Below, in pieces: positions 32,734 through 45,895 of a stretch of DNA of 64,000 bases. Origin of the DNA: Phytoseiulus persimilis (Eukaryota > Arthropoda > Arachnida > Mesostigmata > Phytoseiidae); assembly GCA_037576195.1 (NCBI GenBank), contig CM075104.1, positions 25,870,211 to 25,934,210 on the forward strand. Reading direction: 5' to 3'. The notes beneath the pieces are model-generated. The model searched no databases. It saw only the letters and a program-made list of their open reading frames with translations, and had not been told where the DNA came from. The translations under genes and the position numbers were made by a program. Every line of letters begins with the position of its first letter. The first letter of the stretch is position 1.

Positions 32734-33570
32734 ATGATGAATTCCACTGGAGGGAAACCCGACTTCTCCGCCATCGTGGCGGCTGGAAGCAAACGTCAGA
32801 GGAGTTCTCGGGGGCTGGGAGGATCTCGGAAGAGATCGAGGAAGGACGACGACGTCCTCCAAACTCCACAAGCTCCTCCCATCGACGACGAGATGATGAG
32901 CTTCACCGACGCGATCCTCAGAAGACCTAGGAACGAGGTTGTGGTCTCCATCTCGAGGCAGCGAGTTCGCGTCTCGGACTTGGAGACACTCGGTGGACGC
33001 TGTTGGCTGAACGACTCAATCGTCAACGCATACCTCGGCCTGATCGTGGCGCACGGCCAGCACAAGAAGCTGCGGAGGGTATACGCGTTCAACAGCTTCT
33101 TTTACGAACGCTACGCAACGGCGGGATACAGTGCGGTGCAACGGTGGACCAAGGACGTGGACATATTCGACCACCACCTGCTCCTGGTCCCAGTCCACTT
33201 GCCAGGTCACTGGTGCATGGCCGTTATCGACTTCCGAGGCAAGCAGATCCGTTATCTGGACTCCCTCGGAGGTAGGAACGACCGGTGCCTCCGGGGTCTG
33301 CTGGAATATCTTGTCCAGGAGATGCAGACCAGGAAGGACTGCCGCTTCGAGACCGAGGGCTGGTCGTTGGAAACGGTGGAGAACATACCGCGTCAGACGA
33401 ACAACTTCGACTGCGGTGTGTTCGCCCTGAAGTTCGCCGATTATGCCGCACGGGATCTCGAGGTGAACTTCAGCCAGAGCGACATGCTCTATTTCAGACA
33501 GCGAATGCTGTTTGAAATAGCCCACGGCAAGATGCTCGGGACAGGCTATGGCAACGTCTGGCACTGTTGA
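32734..33570 (+). CDS. SENP1/2-like SUMO protease, copy E
   Basis: Protein identical to copies A and C. The last 60 bp carries two silent differences from A (GCCCAC for GCTCAC, CTCGGG for CTCGGC). The second is the base found in the leftward copy D, as expected from conversion between arms. 3' UTR intron 33610-33774. Confidence 0.9.
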   Translation: MMNSTGGKPDFSAIVAAGSKRQRSSRGLGGSRKRSRKDDDVLQTPQAPPIDDEMMSFTDAILRRPRNEVVVSISRQRVRVSDLETLGGRCWLNDSIVNAYLGLIVAHGQHKKLRRVYAFNSFFYERYATAGYSAVQRWTKDVDIFDHHLLLVPVHLPGHWCMAVIDFRGKQIRYLDSLGGRNDRCLRGLLEYLVQEMQTRKDCRFETEGWSLETVENIPRQTNNFDCGVFALKFADYAARDLEVNFSQSDMLYFRQRMLFEIAHGKMLGTGYGNVWHC

Positions 33571-34051
33571 AGGTCCCCAGTTGCATCTCCTTGGCGTCTT
33601 CCTCGTGTGGTAAGATGTTTTATTTTTTGATTTTTGTTTAATTCTCATGCACGCTCGTTCACCTTGCGCACTCTCCCATGCACCGATCGGCAATGCCCAA
33701 GGCGAACTCGTGAGCCCGCCCAAGCCCTCCGGCAGCCATCATATCCATCGAATCTCACACTTTAATTTCCACAGATCCCAGCAGCATCAGCAGAGTTGTG
33801 TGTCCCGCCACTCAGATCCTTTTCAAAGGGGAGCTTCGCGAACTGTAGCGCCGAGTTGAGTTTCGTTCCTACATGCTTGTCTCAGCAGTACTGAAAACTG
33901 TCGATTTCAAGCTAATGATCTGACGGGACATCTCCTCAGGAAAACACGGTCATCCAATTCGTTTATTGTGAGCCTCTGTGTGAAATGTTTCTTCGTGGAT
34001 CATGAAAACTACCACGTTTTCCCTTGGTCTGGAACACTTACTGCATCCATC

Positions 34052-34057
34052 AATAAA
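34052..34057 (+). terminator. Polyadenylation signal of SENP-E
   Basis: AATAAA in the shared context. Confidence 0.6.
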
Positions 34058-34140
34058 GCTATCTGTTCTCAAACTTGAATTATCAGCTCAGTTTTCCAGT
34101 CTGTAACTAGGTGGATACTGAATCGATCCTTACTATATAT

Positions 34141-36343
34141 TGTTACCACGAATATGGGAGAATTGGGTAGAAGATAATTTATTGCTCGACGAAGCTTAAC
34201 TCATGGAGGATCGGCCGGTGGCGCTAGCATCGCGTTTCAATCGGACACGCTCCCCCGACCAGACGCCCGCGTCTGGTACGGCCTGATATCTTTCACGTTC
34301 AAGGTCCGCAGTCGTCCAGCGGGGTCCTTGAGCTCATAACTCTGTGGAGCGACCCTCCTCACGATGGTCCAGGGTCCCAAATAACCAGGATGGAGCTTTT
34401 TTGACGAGCCTCGACGGGATCTAGTGACCCTGACGAGCATCTTCACCCCTGCGGGCCAGACCAGAGCCCGCTCCAGGCTCTGGTGCGCTTACCACCGGAG
34501 GGCGCTGACCTGCCGACGTTCTTTCAGGTGGCCTTTCGGGCGCCCCAGGCAGAACAGCCGTGAACCGTTCGAGAAGAGTCTTCCGTGGGGTCTCGCCACG
34601 GGTAGTATTCATGGAGAAGGCCATGCCTGGGAGGAGGTTGGGTGTAGCCGACTCGCCCTAGATGGTTAGAGCCGACAACCTGTCCGTCACGGTACGGAGC
34701 ATTCTCTAGGTGAGTCCGCTGCACTGAGGATGTCCAATCGCTGTCCGTTCGTGAGAAATACCCAATCTCTGCACATGGCTCCAGAAGTCAGATCCTTGAA
34801 AGCAGGTTGCGTTGTCCGTCAGAATCGAGTCCATTCGCCCCATGACGTTCGTTAGGGAGTGATCGAAAGACGAAACTAGCCGAAACACGGCGCGTCGGGA
34901 ACAGGTAAACATAGCGGGTACAGTAATCGGTTGCCACGAGAACGTACCACGCTCGTTGACCTGGCACGTTGAACGGTCTTGCGAAATCCAACCCAACCTT
35001 CTGGAAGGGTCGACTGGGCGCTGCGACAGGTTGCACGGATCTTGCGTCTCCGGTTTCCTGCGTTGGCATACCTCGCAGCTTTTGACGTAGCTTCGCACTT
35101 GGACCAGGAACCCTTCCCCCAATGTCGAAGCGTTCGCTCACGCGCCTCCCAGTCTTTCAAATTCCTGGGTGCCCTGCCATGCCGTCTTTGTGCTACAGCC
35201 GAATAGCGTCTGATCGCAGAGGTCGGGGAATGTAAAGTCGGCCCTTCCGATACAGAACACAAGCTTGGACGGTGTACCCCTCCGGCGAAAGTCCCTATTC
35301 GCAACGTTACAGAAGTGTGCATGTGGATCGATCCTTGCGTTCTACCTCAGTCACAGTGCGGGCACAGTGAGTCGAGATAAGGCATCTGCATTCCCGTTGT
35401 GTTTCCCTTTTCGGTGAATCACCTCGAAGTCATAGTCTCGAATCGCCATCGCCCAGCGGACAAGCTTGGGAGGGAGGATTGCTTCGCTCCGAAAATACTT
35501 CAAGGAGATACTATCTGTCACGACTTTGAACTGCCGACCGAACAAGTAGTTGTGAAACTTCTGAACCACCCAACCTGAACGACCGCCAGGCATTCAGTTT
35601 CCGACGAATGATATCTCATCTCGACTTTCGTGAGGCGCTGACTTGCGTAGGCAACTTCTCTCTCCTTGCCGTCGGACAACTGTACCAGAACAGCGTCGAG
35701 CCGCGTTCCACTGGCGTCGGGCTCAAGTGGTGTTTCCAATCCTTCCTTGAAATGGCATAGAAGTGGATCTGCGGTTATTCGGTCCTTGATATCCTGGAAC
35801 ACGTCCTGCTGCGCACGCTGCCACTCGAACTTGTCCAGCGTCAACAGTTAATACAAGGGTGCGGCAAGCGCAGCGAAGTTCTTGATGAACCTCCTATCGT
35901 GGGGCGCCGATCCGAGGAAGCTCCTGAGTTCCTTCACGTTGGTCGGTGGTCGAATCCCCACCACAGCGGCAATCTTTTCTGGATCAGGAGCGATACCGTT
36001 CGGTGTAACCCTATGTCCTAGGTGGGTGACTTTCTCGGTTGCGAAAACACATTTTTTCATTTTCAACTTGAAACCTGCAGTCTAGATCAACGAGAGGACT
36101 TTCTCGAGATCCGAAACGTACGAGTTGAATTCCTTGGAGTAAATGATTATATCGTTCGAATACACGAATGATTTCGTCCATCATCCGTTGGAAGGTCGTT
36201 GCAGCATTGGCTAGTCCGAGCGGCATCCTCTTGAACTTGTGAAGCCCATCTGGGGTACAAAAGGCTGTCTCTTCGCTATGCTCCGGAGACATCTCCACTT
36301 GCCAGTATCTGCTCAACAGGTCCAGTGTGCTAAGGCAGCTCAT
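34141..36343 (-). mobile_element. Gypsy-A: Ty3/gypsy pol fossil, unit 3
   Basis: Same fossil, parts and orientation: integrase end near 34237-34446, integrase core near 34706-35141, RNase H near 35351-35844 and RT near 35848-36343. Broken with several breaks. It has a few substitutions of its own relative to units 1 and 2. Confidence 0.85.
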
Positions 36344-37279
36344 ACTAGGCCTTACAGCGGATCCAGATCCGCAGGATCCAAGGGTTCCTCAAGGATCACG
36401 TCCTTGGATGAACGATGATGAAGAACGGTTCTGGATTACCTTTGACTTCCAGCTCAAAGGCGCTGATTACATTTATGGTCTGTTTCTGAGCATCTGTAAC
36501 ACGGGTAGTACGGTCCGGTGGTATGATAGTTAGGTCTCGGCCAGCCAAGTCGACGATCGAAGAGGATATGGCGTTGACGTTGGCCCCGGAATTGTTCCAC
36601 TGTTCCTCCCATTCAAGCATCTTCTCACCCAAGTCCGGTCCCGTGTTCGCCCCACGAGCAGCTCTCTGCATTGCAAAGGCCGGGCAGACGAACACTGTGT
36701 AATGTTCGTCGTCTTCTTGCTGGCTGTCGCAGTTGACGCATGTCGGGCTCTGTATTTTCCTGATAAAGTGAATATACTTCTGAAAGTTGCCGTGGCTCGT
36801 GGAAAACTGTGACGTCTAGTAGGTTAACTCGCCGAAATCTCTTTCGCACCATCTCTTGACATCTGATATGCATGAGTGGGTCCATCTTCCCGTGGTTGCA
36901 GCGTCCCACGCACGTTGCAACTTCGTGTAGCTTGCTTCCTTTCTGTCTGCTTCCGACCGAGCTTCTTCGTCTTCGGTGTCGGAGACGTATGGCCGATCCC
37001 TGATCCTCGAGGCCCTGTACAGTTCGGTTATTTCCTCAGCGAGGATTGGCTGTGAGATTGTCCGAGCCAGATCCAGGACCGCTGCAGTGGAGACCGTGCG
37101 GTAACAGCGATTTTTTCTGATGACCGTGAGTCTCTGTGCTTTCTCGAGCATGTCCCCATTCTTCTGTAGTACTAGTGCCCACACTGGCGCTGCGTGCAAA
37201 GCGATTGACTGCGCTACCGTGGGCACGACTCGCCGCTGAGCCTCCGTCGCTCCGTGTCTGCGGGGCAGGATCTTTCCTA
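36344..37279 (-). pseudogene. LINE-A, 3' part of ORF2 (unit 3)
   Basis: Counterpart of 20349-21284. A G-to-C change near 36814 creates an in-frame stop in the post-RT region (TYY-TSQF becomes TY-stop), so the open frame of unit 2 is interrupted. Confidence 0.76.
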
Positions 37280-37547
37280 CAGTGACCGAAATTAGGATAG
37301 AGCCACCCTATTTTTCGAATGATAAAGTGAGTGAACGGAGGCGGAGCTGTCAGAGGTGATGGCCATGGTTGACTACCGGGAGAAAAAACATTATCCACAG
37401 GCAAGCGGGACCTGTCCAGCAGATGTAAGAAAAAAAAAGCAAAATTATCGGTTTTTGTTGCGAAATCAGGATAGAGCCACCCATGAAAATGATTTATTTC
37501 ACATGAAGGGACGCGGAAAAAGCTTCGTGAGGTGAATGATACGCTTT

Positions 37548-38620
37548 CTAATATGTCGTCGAACCTCCCTGTGCCTGAATGACGGCGAAAATTCTCCTCT
37601 GCATTCTCTCGATGAGGTTGCGCACAAGATTTGCGTCAACAGACGCCCAGGTTGCTCTGATAGCGTCTTTGAGCTCCGGAACGCTTCTAAATAGGCGACC
37701 ATCCTTGTAAACACGTCGCGCGATCACGCCCCAGAGGTTCTCGATGGGGTTCAAATCCGGACTGACCGCCGGCCACGGTAGTACATTGATTTCTTTCTGT
37801 CGAAACCACTCTTTCGTCGCTTTCGCCTTATGAATGGATGCGTTGTCTTGCTGGAAGACAATGTTCTCGTCATCTATCTCCTCGTAAAGTCGGATAAGCT
37901 CGTCTTCCAAGATGTCCACGTAGTTCTTCGCCGTCATCTCGGTGGAAATCCAGGCTATCCGCGATTTGGCACTACTTCCAAAGGCCGCCCAGATCATCAC
38001 GCTGCCTCCGCCGAAGTTGCGGCTCATTCTTACGACCTTCTCTTGCCGCATATCATGCCAATAATATTGGAGGCCGTCCGGACCATCTAAATTGAATTTT
38101 TTTCGTCACTGAACAGCACATTTCGCCATTCGGACGTCCAGCCCATGAACTGGCGAGCGAAGTCCTAACTGGCTGTTTTGTGGTGAGGCTTCAACGAGGG
38201 TTTCGCGCGGCGCTTGGGGTACACGAGATGCCCATCACTCGAGACAATTTGGTGCACACGTCGAACCGTCACGGGGAGCCTGAGATCATCGCGTAGAGTT
38301 GACGCGACTCCCTTGCCGCTCCTTGCGTGACGCAGAATGAGCCGCTTTTTGGCCTCGGAGAGCTTCTCCTTCGTTCCGCCTACCCACTGCAAGGGAGTAG
38401 GACGGTCCCAGGTTGAAGAAATTGTCCACAACGCTTCTGGAACGTCCGACGAGCCTTGCAATAAGTCGATTGGAGAGCCCCTTTCTCTTGAGGACAGAGA
38501 TTTGAGCTCTTTCCTCACTTGAAAGACTTTCCCTCTTCCTATCGTGGCGCGAGCGCTGTGATTCCTTCCGCGATTTTGTGATCGTTCCTTAATGGATTCA
38601 ATACGGCAGAAGAACACCAA
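37548..38620 (-). pseudogene. Tc1 transposase, unit 3
   Basis: The catalytic part is open for 167 codons (37548-38051) with the DDE residues. One T is missing from the T run near 38097-38103 compared with unit 2, shortening the frame. The shared TAG upstream of LDFARQF is present. Confidence 0.86.
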
Positions 38621-38698
38621 CCGTGGTGGGTTCGACCGTCAGCAGTCGGATCGAGAAGTTTGCTGAGCTCTCGCGCAGTGAAAATGACGATGTTCCAT

Positions 38699-39422
38699 GG
38701 GTGGCTCTACCTAATTTCGCACTCTAAAACGGATAATTCTGTTTTTCTTCTTTACATCTGCTGGACAGGTCGCACTTGCCTGTGGATCATGTTTGATTTC
38801 CCGGTAGTCATGTATAGCCCCCACCTCTAACAGTTCCGCCTCCATTTACTTACTTTTTCATTCGTAGAATAGGGTGGTTCTATCCTAATTTCGCACTCTA
38901 AAACGGATAATTATGTTTTTCTCCTTTACATCTGCTGGACAGGTCGCACTTGCCTGTGGATCATGTTTGATTTCCCGGTAGTCATGCATAGCCCCCACCT
39001 CTAACAGTTCCGCCTCCATTTACTTACTTTTTCATTCGTAGAATAGGGTGGTTCTAGCCTAATTTCGCACTCTAAAACGGATAATTATGTTTTTCTTCTT
39101 TACATCTGCTGGACAGTTCGCACTTGCCTGTGGATCATGTTTGATTTCCCGGTAGTCATGCATAGCCCCCACCTCTAACAGTTCCGCCTCCATTTACTTA
39201 CTTTTTCATTCGTAGAATGGGGTGGTTCTATCCTAATTTCGCACTCTAAAACGGATAATTCTGCTTTTCTTCTTTACATCTGCTGGACAGGTCGCACTTG
39301 CCTGTGGATCATGTTTGATCTCCCGGTAGTCATGCGTAGCCCCCACCTCTAACAGTTCCGCCTCCATTTACTTACTTTTTCATTCGTAGAATAGGGTGGC
39401 TCTATCCTGACTTCGGTCACTG
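38699..39422. repeat. Four tandem copies of the Tc1 right terminal repeat, unit 3
   Basis: Same four-copy block. Individual repeats show unit-specific substitutions. Confidence 0.88.
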
Positions 39423-39424
39423 TA

Positions 39425-42029
39425 TGTCCGTGGCGGCCTTCGTTGCGCGCTGTGCGGCATACTTGATATGCTCCACACCTGTTGCTTCTGACTGAAACCT
39501 CACTCCTAGGTACCTTGCTGAGCTGGTTATAGTCACCGGGTGTCCCTCGACTAGGACCCGTAGGAGTCACTCCTCTCTTCCTCTTAGCAGCATCACAGCC
39601 TCGGTTTTTCCTCATCCATGCCGATTTACTGTCCAGTGCGTCTTGTGTGCCGTCGTTGCGATTAAGTCTATGAACGAGGATGATTGTCCCCTGCTGAGGT
39701 TGGGGATTTCTCGGTCATTGATGATGAAGAGTCCGCTCCTTGCTACCATCTCCCCGAGCTCCCTTCCTCTGGTGTCTGTTTCCGTGCCGCCTCTGGTGGT
39801 CGAGTGTGCGTCAAAATCCCCGCCCACGAGGATTCATCCCCCGGTTCCAATGATGGTTTCTTCTACTCCTTGCAGGTATTCGATAAACTCGTCAGCGTCC
39901 CCATTTGGTGGACAATAGCCGCTGAAGAGATGTGTGTTCTCGTCTGACAACTCGATCCTCGTGAGTCCTCTTGACGAAAATCATTCTAAGATTGCCCGTC
40001 CGTTGTTTTTCAAGATAGCTGTATCTGCGGTGTCGTCCGAGATCCATCCTTGGTCTCGCTTCTCTTTCTGTTTCGATGTGTTTCTGTTTGCTTCGCTTAT
40101 TCTGCATGTCTCAAACTCCTCTCCCCTAGCCATTTCTTATGGGATAGCGTCTGCAGCCCGGGAGCGATTCAGATTTATTTGAAGAACTCTGATCATTCCG
40201 GGTCGTTGGTGGGTATCGCTCTTCCTTCCACCATGGTTTTCCAGTCTTCTTTGCTTGTTGTTGTTGTTCCTCCTCCGGATTTCTCGACTCGTGTCCTTTG
40301 CTACGGTTGCTCCGCTTGCTTTGCTCGGTCGTTCTGTCCATTTTTCTCGGGGTCACGCTCTTGTCTCGTTCGCTCCCGAAGCTTCTGTAGGATCTCCCTG
40401 TAGTTAGGGCACGCTGATGAGTATTCCGAGTGGTCATTGGCCTTGCAGCTGGAGCACTTGACGTCTTCCACGTCGCATACCTTCCCTAGGTGTTCAGGCT
40501 TTCCACATTTGTAACACCTCCTTACGGTTAGAGTTGTCTCTCTGCAGGCGTTCGCTCTTTGTCCGACCCACTGGCATCGGAAGCAAACAGGCACGTCGAA
40601 CCATTCCCTTTTTATGCAGTACATCAACCCGCTTCGTGTCTTGCCGATTTCCAAAATTCTCTCCGCGTCAGGCTTGGATAGTCTGACAAGGGCAGTCCAC
40701 TCTCCTCTAGTTCCGTCTCTGATCGTTTCCACTCGGACGTACCCTGGGTCCTCCCTTCCCAGTACCTTGCGGATTTCCGTTTCGATTTCTCCCGTACGAG
40801 AGAGAATGATTGTTGAGCTCAGTGGCGGTCCTCGGACCTCTGTGTTGAACTCTCTTGTCCTCCGTTCTTCCTTTCTTTGACTCGAAGTTTCAGCTTGCCG
40901 TTTTCCATGTCCTTAACGCTGTTGATCTCTTTTCCTGGCTCCTTTTAGTCGAATTTGCTACGAAGGCTTTTGAAGACCTTTGCCAAACTGGCCCCGTTTG
41001 CCTCCTCCAGAATGGAGACTTGATTGTGTCCTCGCTGCGGCTTCCCGGTTGGTTTCGGTCCTCTTTTCGCTTCCTCGCGTTTTGGTTGAAATCTCCGCCC
41101 CCGAGTTCACCTCACCAGCGATCCTACAGGCTTCAGCAGCTCTTCGATACTTCTCGGCGTCAGCGTTGCTCGGCAACTCAATCAGCGTTCTCTCTCCTTC
41201 CTCATGTGGAATGTTCTTGACTTTCTCTGCGATTTTCTGAAATACTTCCGCAACGTCTATGAGGTTGGGCTCCTTCTTCATTTTCGCGACGATTAGTGTG
41301 ATCTCCTCCGCTGTCGGATATGCCTCTCCGTGTCTGGGAAGGGTCGGGGAAAGGAGCGCGATTGTGGTTGCCGCCTCTCCATCCTTAAATCCGTCAACTC
41401 CTTTGACTGCCGGGAAAAATCTTGATAGTTGCTGAATGGCGTTTTTCGTTCGCTCGTCGATGCTCCCATTGCTGTTGATGAGGATCCTGCATTTCCTATT
41501 GCCAACTATCCCTACTTTGGCGGGCGTGACTTTCTCCAAGGCTTGTTTTGACTACGGTTTCTCGGCCACTTCTGCCATTTCTTCTGAGTTCTTCAGTTTC
41601 TGAAGCTCCTCCTTGATCTGCTCAGCCTGTTCCTCCTCGAGTTTCTTCTTCCCTTCACTCTTGGTTGCTTCCATCGTCAGCTTATCTTTCATCAGGACGA
41701 GTATCTCTCTTTCCAACCTATCCGTCGCGCGCACAAGTTCCCTTGTAAGAGTCTTTACCACCTTTGCAGTGTTTTGGACCTCAAGGCTCTTGATTTTCAC
41801 CACCTTCAGTCGGATGCCCTCGATTCTCCTTGATACTTATTCCTCCAGATCAATTCTCCGACTCCTCTTCTCGATTTCTTCCCTCTCTGGAGATTGTTGT
41901 CTCGTTTTCTCCCCTCTCGCCTAGATCAGGGTGTCCGCACCGCTTGGTGTCGTTTCCCCAGCCCTTTCAACTCTAATCGTTGATCCTGATGCGGTGTTCT
42001 TCTCGGGTGGTTCTGTTGCGGAGCTCACG
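39425..42029 (-). pseudogene. LINE-A endonuclease remnant and ORF1, unit 3
   Basis: Same content as in unit 2. ORF1 central part 40958-41539 and zinc-knuckle part 40301-40732. Near 40985 the end of the central frame reads CCAAACTGGCCCC where unit 2 reads CCAAACCTTTGCCCC. The internal duplication begins inside this element at 40948. Confidence 0.77.
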
Positions 42030-42584
42030 ACTCCGCTGCGAGAGCTGACCAAGAAGAGCAATAGATTCATGTGGATGGAATCGCAGGAACGTGCATTCAG
42101 GGAGAACAAGAAGCGACTTGCGGGCTGCCCACCGATGGCTTACTATGACGTCGACAAAGCAGTTGTGGTGCAGACGGACAGTTCAGACCAGGGCGTGAGA
42201 GCGGTGCTGCTCCAGGAGGGAAAGCCGGTCTGTTGACACTCACACGCTCTGTCGGAGGCAGAAGAGGGATACGTTGCGATAGGAAAAGAGATGTTGGCTA
42301 TTGTGTCGTGCTGCTTGCGCTGGGACCATGTACTCTATGGCAAGAGGGACGTGACCATCGAGACTGATCATAAACCATTGGTTCGGATTTTTGAGAAATC
42401 GTTGGAAGCCTGTCCTAGACGTTTGCAGCGTATGAGATTGAAACTGCAGTGATTCGATCTCAAGGTCAAATACATTCCCGGTTCTTCAAACTTTTCATCG
42501 AATCCAGTACTCGAGGACATCATACCGCGCAAGACCGTGAATGTGCTGGGCTCATAAGAGCAATGCGGCAAGGCTCATCCATAG
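42030..42584 (+). mobile_element. Gypsy-B: RNase H fossil piece, unit 3 (first)
   Basis: Counterpart of 10090-10635. Broken. Followed by the T10/G21 tract at 42742-42780. Confidence 0.78.
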
Positions 42585-42780
42585 AAAAAAAAACAGGAAC
42601 GGTTCATCCACGGGCTGGACCGGGGCGCAGAAATTCGAACAACCTAGCGTCAAGCCGGGATACAGACAAAATTCGTCGATAAATGAATTGGAAAGTACGG
42701 TGGATTGGTTTTGAAACACCTACAGAAAAACGAGACGACGATTTTTTTTTTCGGGGGATGGGGGGGGGGGGGGGGGGGGG

Positions 42781-43323
42781 TGACCCAACCCCTCGAAAGG
42801 GAGGCTTCCGCCCAAAGCCCCCCTCAATTTGTTTTCGACAGTTCTATCTTCAGTGCTCCGGAATGCCTCTCGAGAAATGATATCGATGCATGTTCGGCCA
42901 CGTGGAGTCAATATCTCAGGATCGGTTATTATTTCAAGATTTTCAAATTGATTTCGCATAAATTCGATATTTTTTTTCTTTTTGAGGGGTTCTTTCAGGT
43001 TCCAATTGAAATCACCGCATAGAATCATTGAAGTTCTCTGGTTTTGTATACCAGGAGACAGAACATGGTCATATTTCAGCAGGAACTCTTCAATGAGTTC
43101 GAACGATGTTCTCGGATTTATGTATTAGTTGGTTACGTAGGAGTATTTTACAGGCACGAATGTCACCAGGATCTTCATCAATGAGATCTGGTGCAATTGT
43201 GGGAGTTGCTTGCGTAGGTGCTCCTCTGCGTTCGTGAATAGCAGCTCCACCTGTCGACCACGGGGTCAACCGTGGACCCCCTGAGCGACTTCGTTGAAGT
43301 TTATGGACTGCCGTGCCCCAGTG
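42781..43323 (-). pseudogene. LINE-B endonuclease fragment, unit 3 (first)
   Basis: Counterpart of 26769-27311, with the GDFNWNL motif in a ~100-codon frame. Confidence 0.63.
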
Positions 43324-44034
43324 GGTCGATCACCGACCATCGATTTCTTGGAGCGATTCCGGGACCAATCCGACCTTCACTTTTCAAGTCTGGAGGAGTG
43401 ATTCCGGGACCGATCTGACCATCACTCTCCCAAGTCTGGAGAGGTGATTCCGGGACTAGACATCATTTTCCGTAGTACGGCAATAAAATTTCCGTACCAC
43501 CCGGTACAGAAATTAATTCTTCGTACCCTGGGTCCGAGGATCCTCACTACTTATGATCGGCTTCGTCCGTCAGTTTGTCCGAATTCCTCCTGGAATACAT
43601 GGGGGTGATTCCGGCAACAATCTGAGCATACTTTTCTGAGTCTGGAGGAGTGATTCCGGAACCAATTTGAGCATACTTTTCTGAGTCTGGTGGGTTTATT
43701 CCAGGACGCGTATGACAATATCTTGCTGAGTCTGGAGGAGTGATTCCGGCACCAATCTGGCCATTACTTTCCATGTCTGAAGGGGTGATTCCGGGATCAA
43801 TCTGACCTTCACATTTCAAGTCTGGAGGGGTGATTCCGGGACCGCTCTCACCATTATCGGTAGCCGTGGAGCCGATCTTGCAGCCTTTACTTTCCCGGGT
43901 CTAAGGGGCGATTCCGGCACCAATCTGACCATTAATTCCGAAGTCTGGAGGGGTGATTTCGGGACCGATCTGACCATTGCTTTCCAAGTCTGGAGAGTTG
44001 ATTCCGGGATCAATCTGACCATTACTTTCCAAGT
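43324..44034. repeat. ~45 bp minisatellite block, unit 3 (first)
   Basis: Same array as unit 2 but with one monomer fewer in the first run (two versus three). It stops at the duplication junction, with only the poly-T start of the LINE-C insert retained (to 44063). Confidence 0.86.
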
Positions 44035-44063
44035 CTTTTTTTTTTTTTCTTTTGCGGGGATCA

Positions 44064-45145
44064 GTCGAATTTGCTACGAAGGCTTTTGAAGACCTTTGCC
44101 AAACTGGCCCCGTTTGCCTCCTCCAGAATGGAGACTTGATTGTGTCCTCGCTGCGGCTTCCCGGTTGGTTTCGGTCCTCTTTTCGCTTCCTCGCGTTTTG
44201 GTTGAAATCTCCGCCCCCGAGTTCACCTCACCAGCGATCCTACAGGCTTCAGCAGCTCTTCGATACTTCTCGGCGTCAGCGTTGCTCGGCAACTCAATCA
44301 GCGTTCTCTCTCCTTCCTCATGTGGAATGTTCTTGACTTTCTCTGCGATTTTCTGAAATACTTCCGCAACGTCTATGAGGTTGGGCTCCTTCTTCATTTT
44401 CGCGACGATTAGTGTGATCTCCTCCGCTGTCGGATATGCCTCTCCGTGTCTGGGAAGGGTCGGGGAAAGGAGCGCGATTGTGGTTGCCGCCTCTCCATCC
44501 TTAAATCCGTCAACTCCTTTGACTGCCGGGAAAAATCTTGATAGTTGCTGAATGGCGTTTTTCGTTCGCTCGTCGATGCTCCCATTGCTGTTGATGAGGA
44601 TCCTGCATTTCCTATTGCCAACTATCCCTACTTTGGCGGGCGTGACTTTCTCCAAGGCTTGTTTTGACTACGGTTTCTCGGCCACTTCTGCCATTTCTTC
44701 TGAGTTCTTCAGTTTCTGAAGCTCCTCCTTGATCTGCTCAGCCTGTTCCTCCTCGAGTTTCTTCTTCCCTTCACTCTTGGTTGCTTCCATCGTCAGCTTA
44801 TCTTTCATCAGGACGAGTATCTCTCTTTCCAACCTATCCGTCGCGCGCACAAGTTCCCTTGTAAGAGTCTTTACCACCTTTGCAGTGTTTTGGACCTCAA
44901 GGCTCTTGATTTTCACCACCTTCAGTCGGATGCCCTCGATTCTCCTTGATACTTATTCCTCCAGATCAATTCTCCGACTCCTCTTCTCGATTTCTTCCCT
45001 CTCTGGAGATTGTTGTCTCGTTTTCTCCCCTCTCGCCTAGATCAGGGTGTCCGCACCGCTTGGTGTCGTTTCCCCAGCCCTTTCAACTCTAATCGTTGAT
45101 CCTGATGCGGTGTTCTTCTCGGGTGGTTCTGTTGCGGAGCTCACG
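44064..45145 (-). pseudogene. LINE-A ORF1 fragment in the unit 3 duplication
   Basis: ORF1 central (44074-44655) and coiled-coil (44668-44919) parts only, created by the duplication; the zinc knuckles and ORF2 are not included. Confidence 0.8.
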
Positions 45146-45700
45146 ACTCCGCTGCGAGAGCTGACCAAGAAGAGCAATAGATTCATGTGGATGGAATCGC
45201 AGGAACGTGCATTCAGGGAGAACAAGAAGCGACTTGCGGGCTGCCCACCGATGGCTTACTATGACGTCGACAAAGCAGTTGTGGTGCAGACGGACAGTTC
45301 AGACCAGGGCGTGAGAGCGGTGCTGCTCCAGGAGGGAAAGCCGGTCTGTTGACACTCACACGCTCTGTCGGAGGCAGAAGAGGGATACGTTGCGATAGGA
45401 AAAGAGATGTTGGCTATTGTGTCGTGCTGCTTGCGCTGGGACCATGTACTCTATGGCAAGAGGGACGTGACCATCGAGACTGATCATAAACCATTGGTTC
45501 GGATTTTTGAGAAATCGTTGGAAGCCTGTCCTAGACGTTTGCAGCGTATGAGATTGAAACTGCAGTGATTCGATCTCAAGGTCAAATACATTCCCGGTTC
45601 TTCAAACTTTTCATCGAATCCAGTACTCGAGGACATCATACCGCGCAAGACCGTGAATGTGCTGGGCTCATAAGAGCAATGCGGCAAGGCTCATCCATAG
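45146..45700 (+). mobile_element. Gypsy-B: RNase H fossil piece, unit 3 (second)
   Basis: Duplicate of 42030-42584. Broken in the same way. Confidence 0.78.
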
Positions 45701-45895
45701 AAAAAAAAACAGGAACGGTTCATCCACGGGCTGGACCGGGGCGCAGAAATTCGAACAACCTAGCGTCAAGCCGGGATACAGACAAAATTCGTCGATAAAT
45801 GAATTGGAAAGTACGGTGGATTGGTTTTGAAACACCTACAGAAAAACGAGACGACGATTTTTTTTTCGGGGGATGGGGGGGGGGGGGGGGGGGGG

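Larger units (their letters stand above)
29678..34140. repeat. Palindrome D|E: inverted SENP arms with 815 bp spacer
   Basis: Arms 29678-31518 and 32334-34140, same construction as palindrome B|C. Confidence 0.9.
37280..39422 (-). mobile_element. Tc1 transposon, unit 3
   Basis: Same insertion with TA at both edges; left terminal repeat 37280-37482, four right copies 38699-39422; 2,143 bp. It has more private substitutions than the unit 1 and 2 copies have between them. Confidence 0.92.
40948..44063. repeat. Direct duplication in unit 3, first copy
   Basis: 3,116 bp that recur immediately at 44064-47179. It starts inside LINE-A ORF1 and ends inside the LINE-C insert of the minisatellite. Confidence 0.95.
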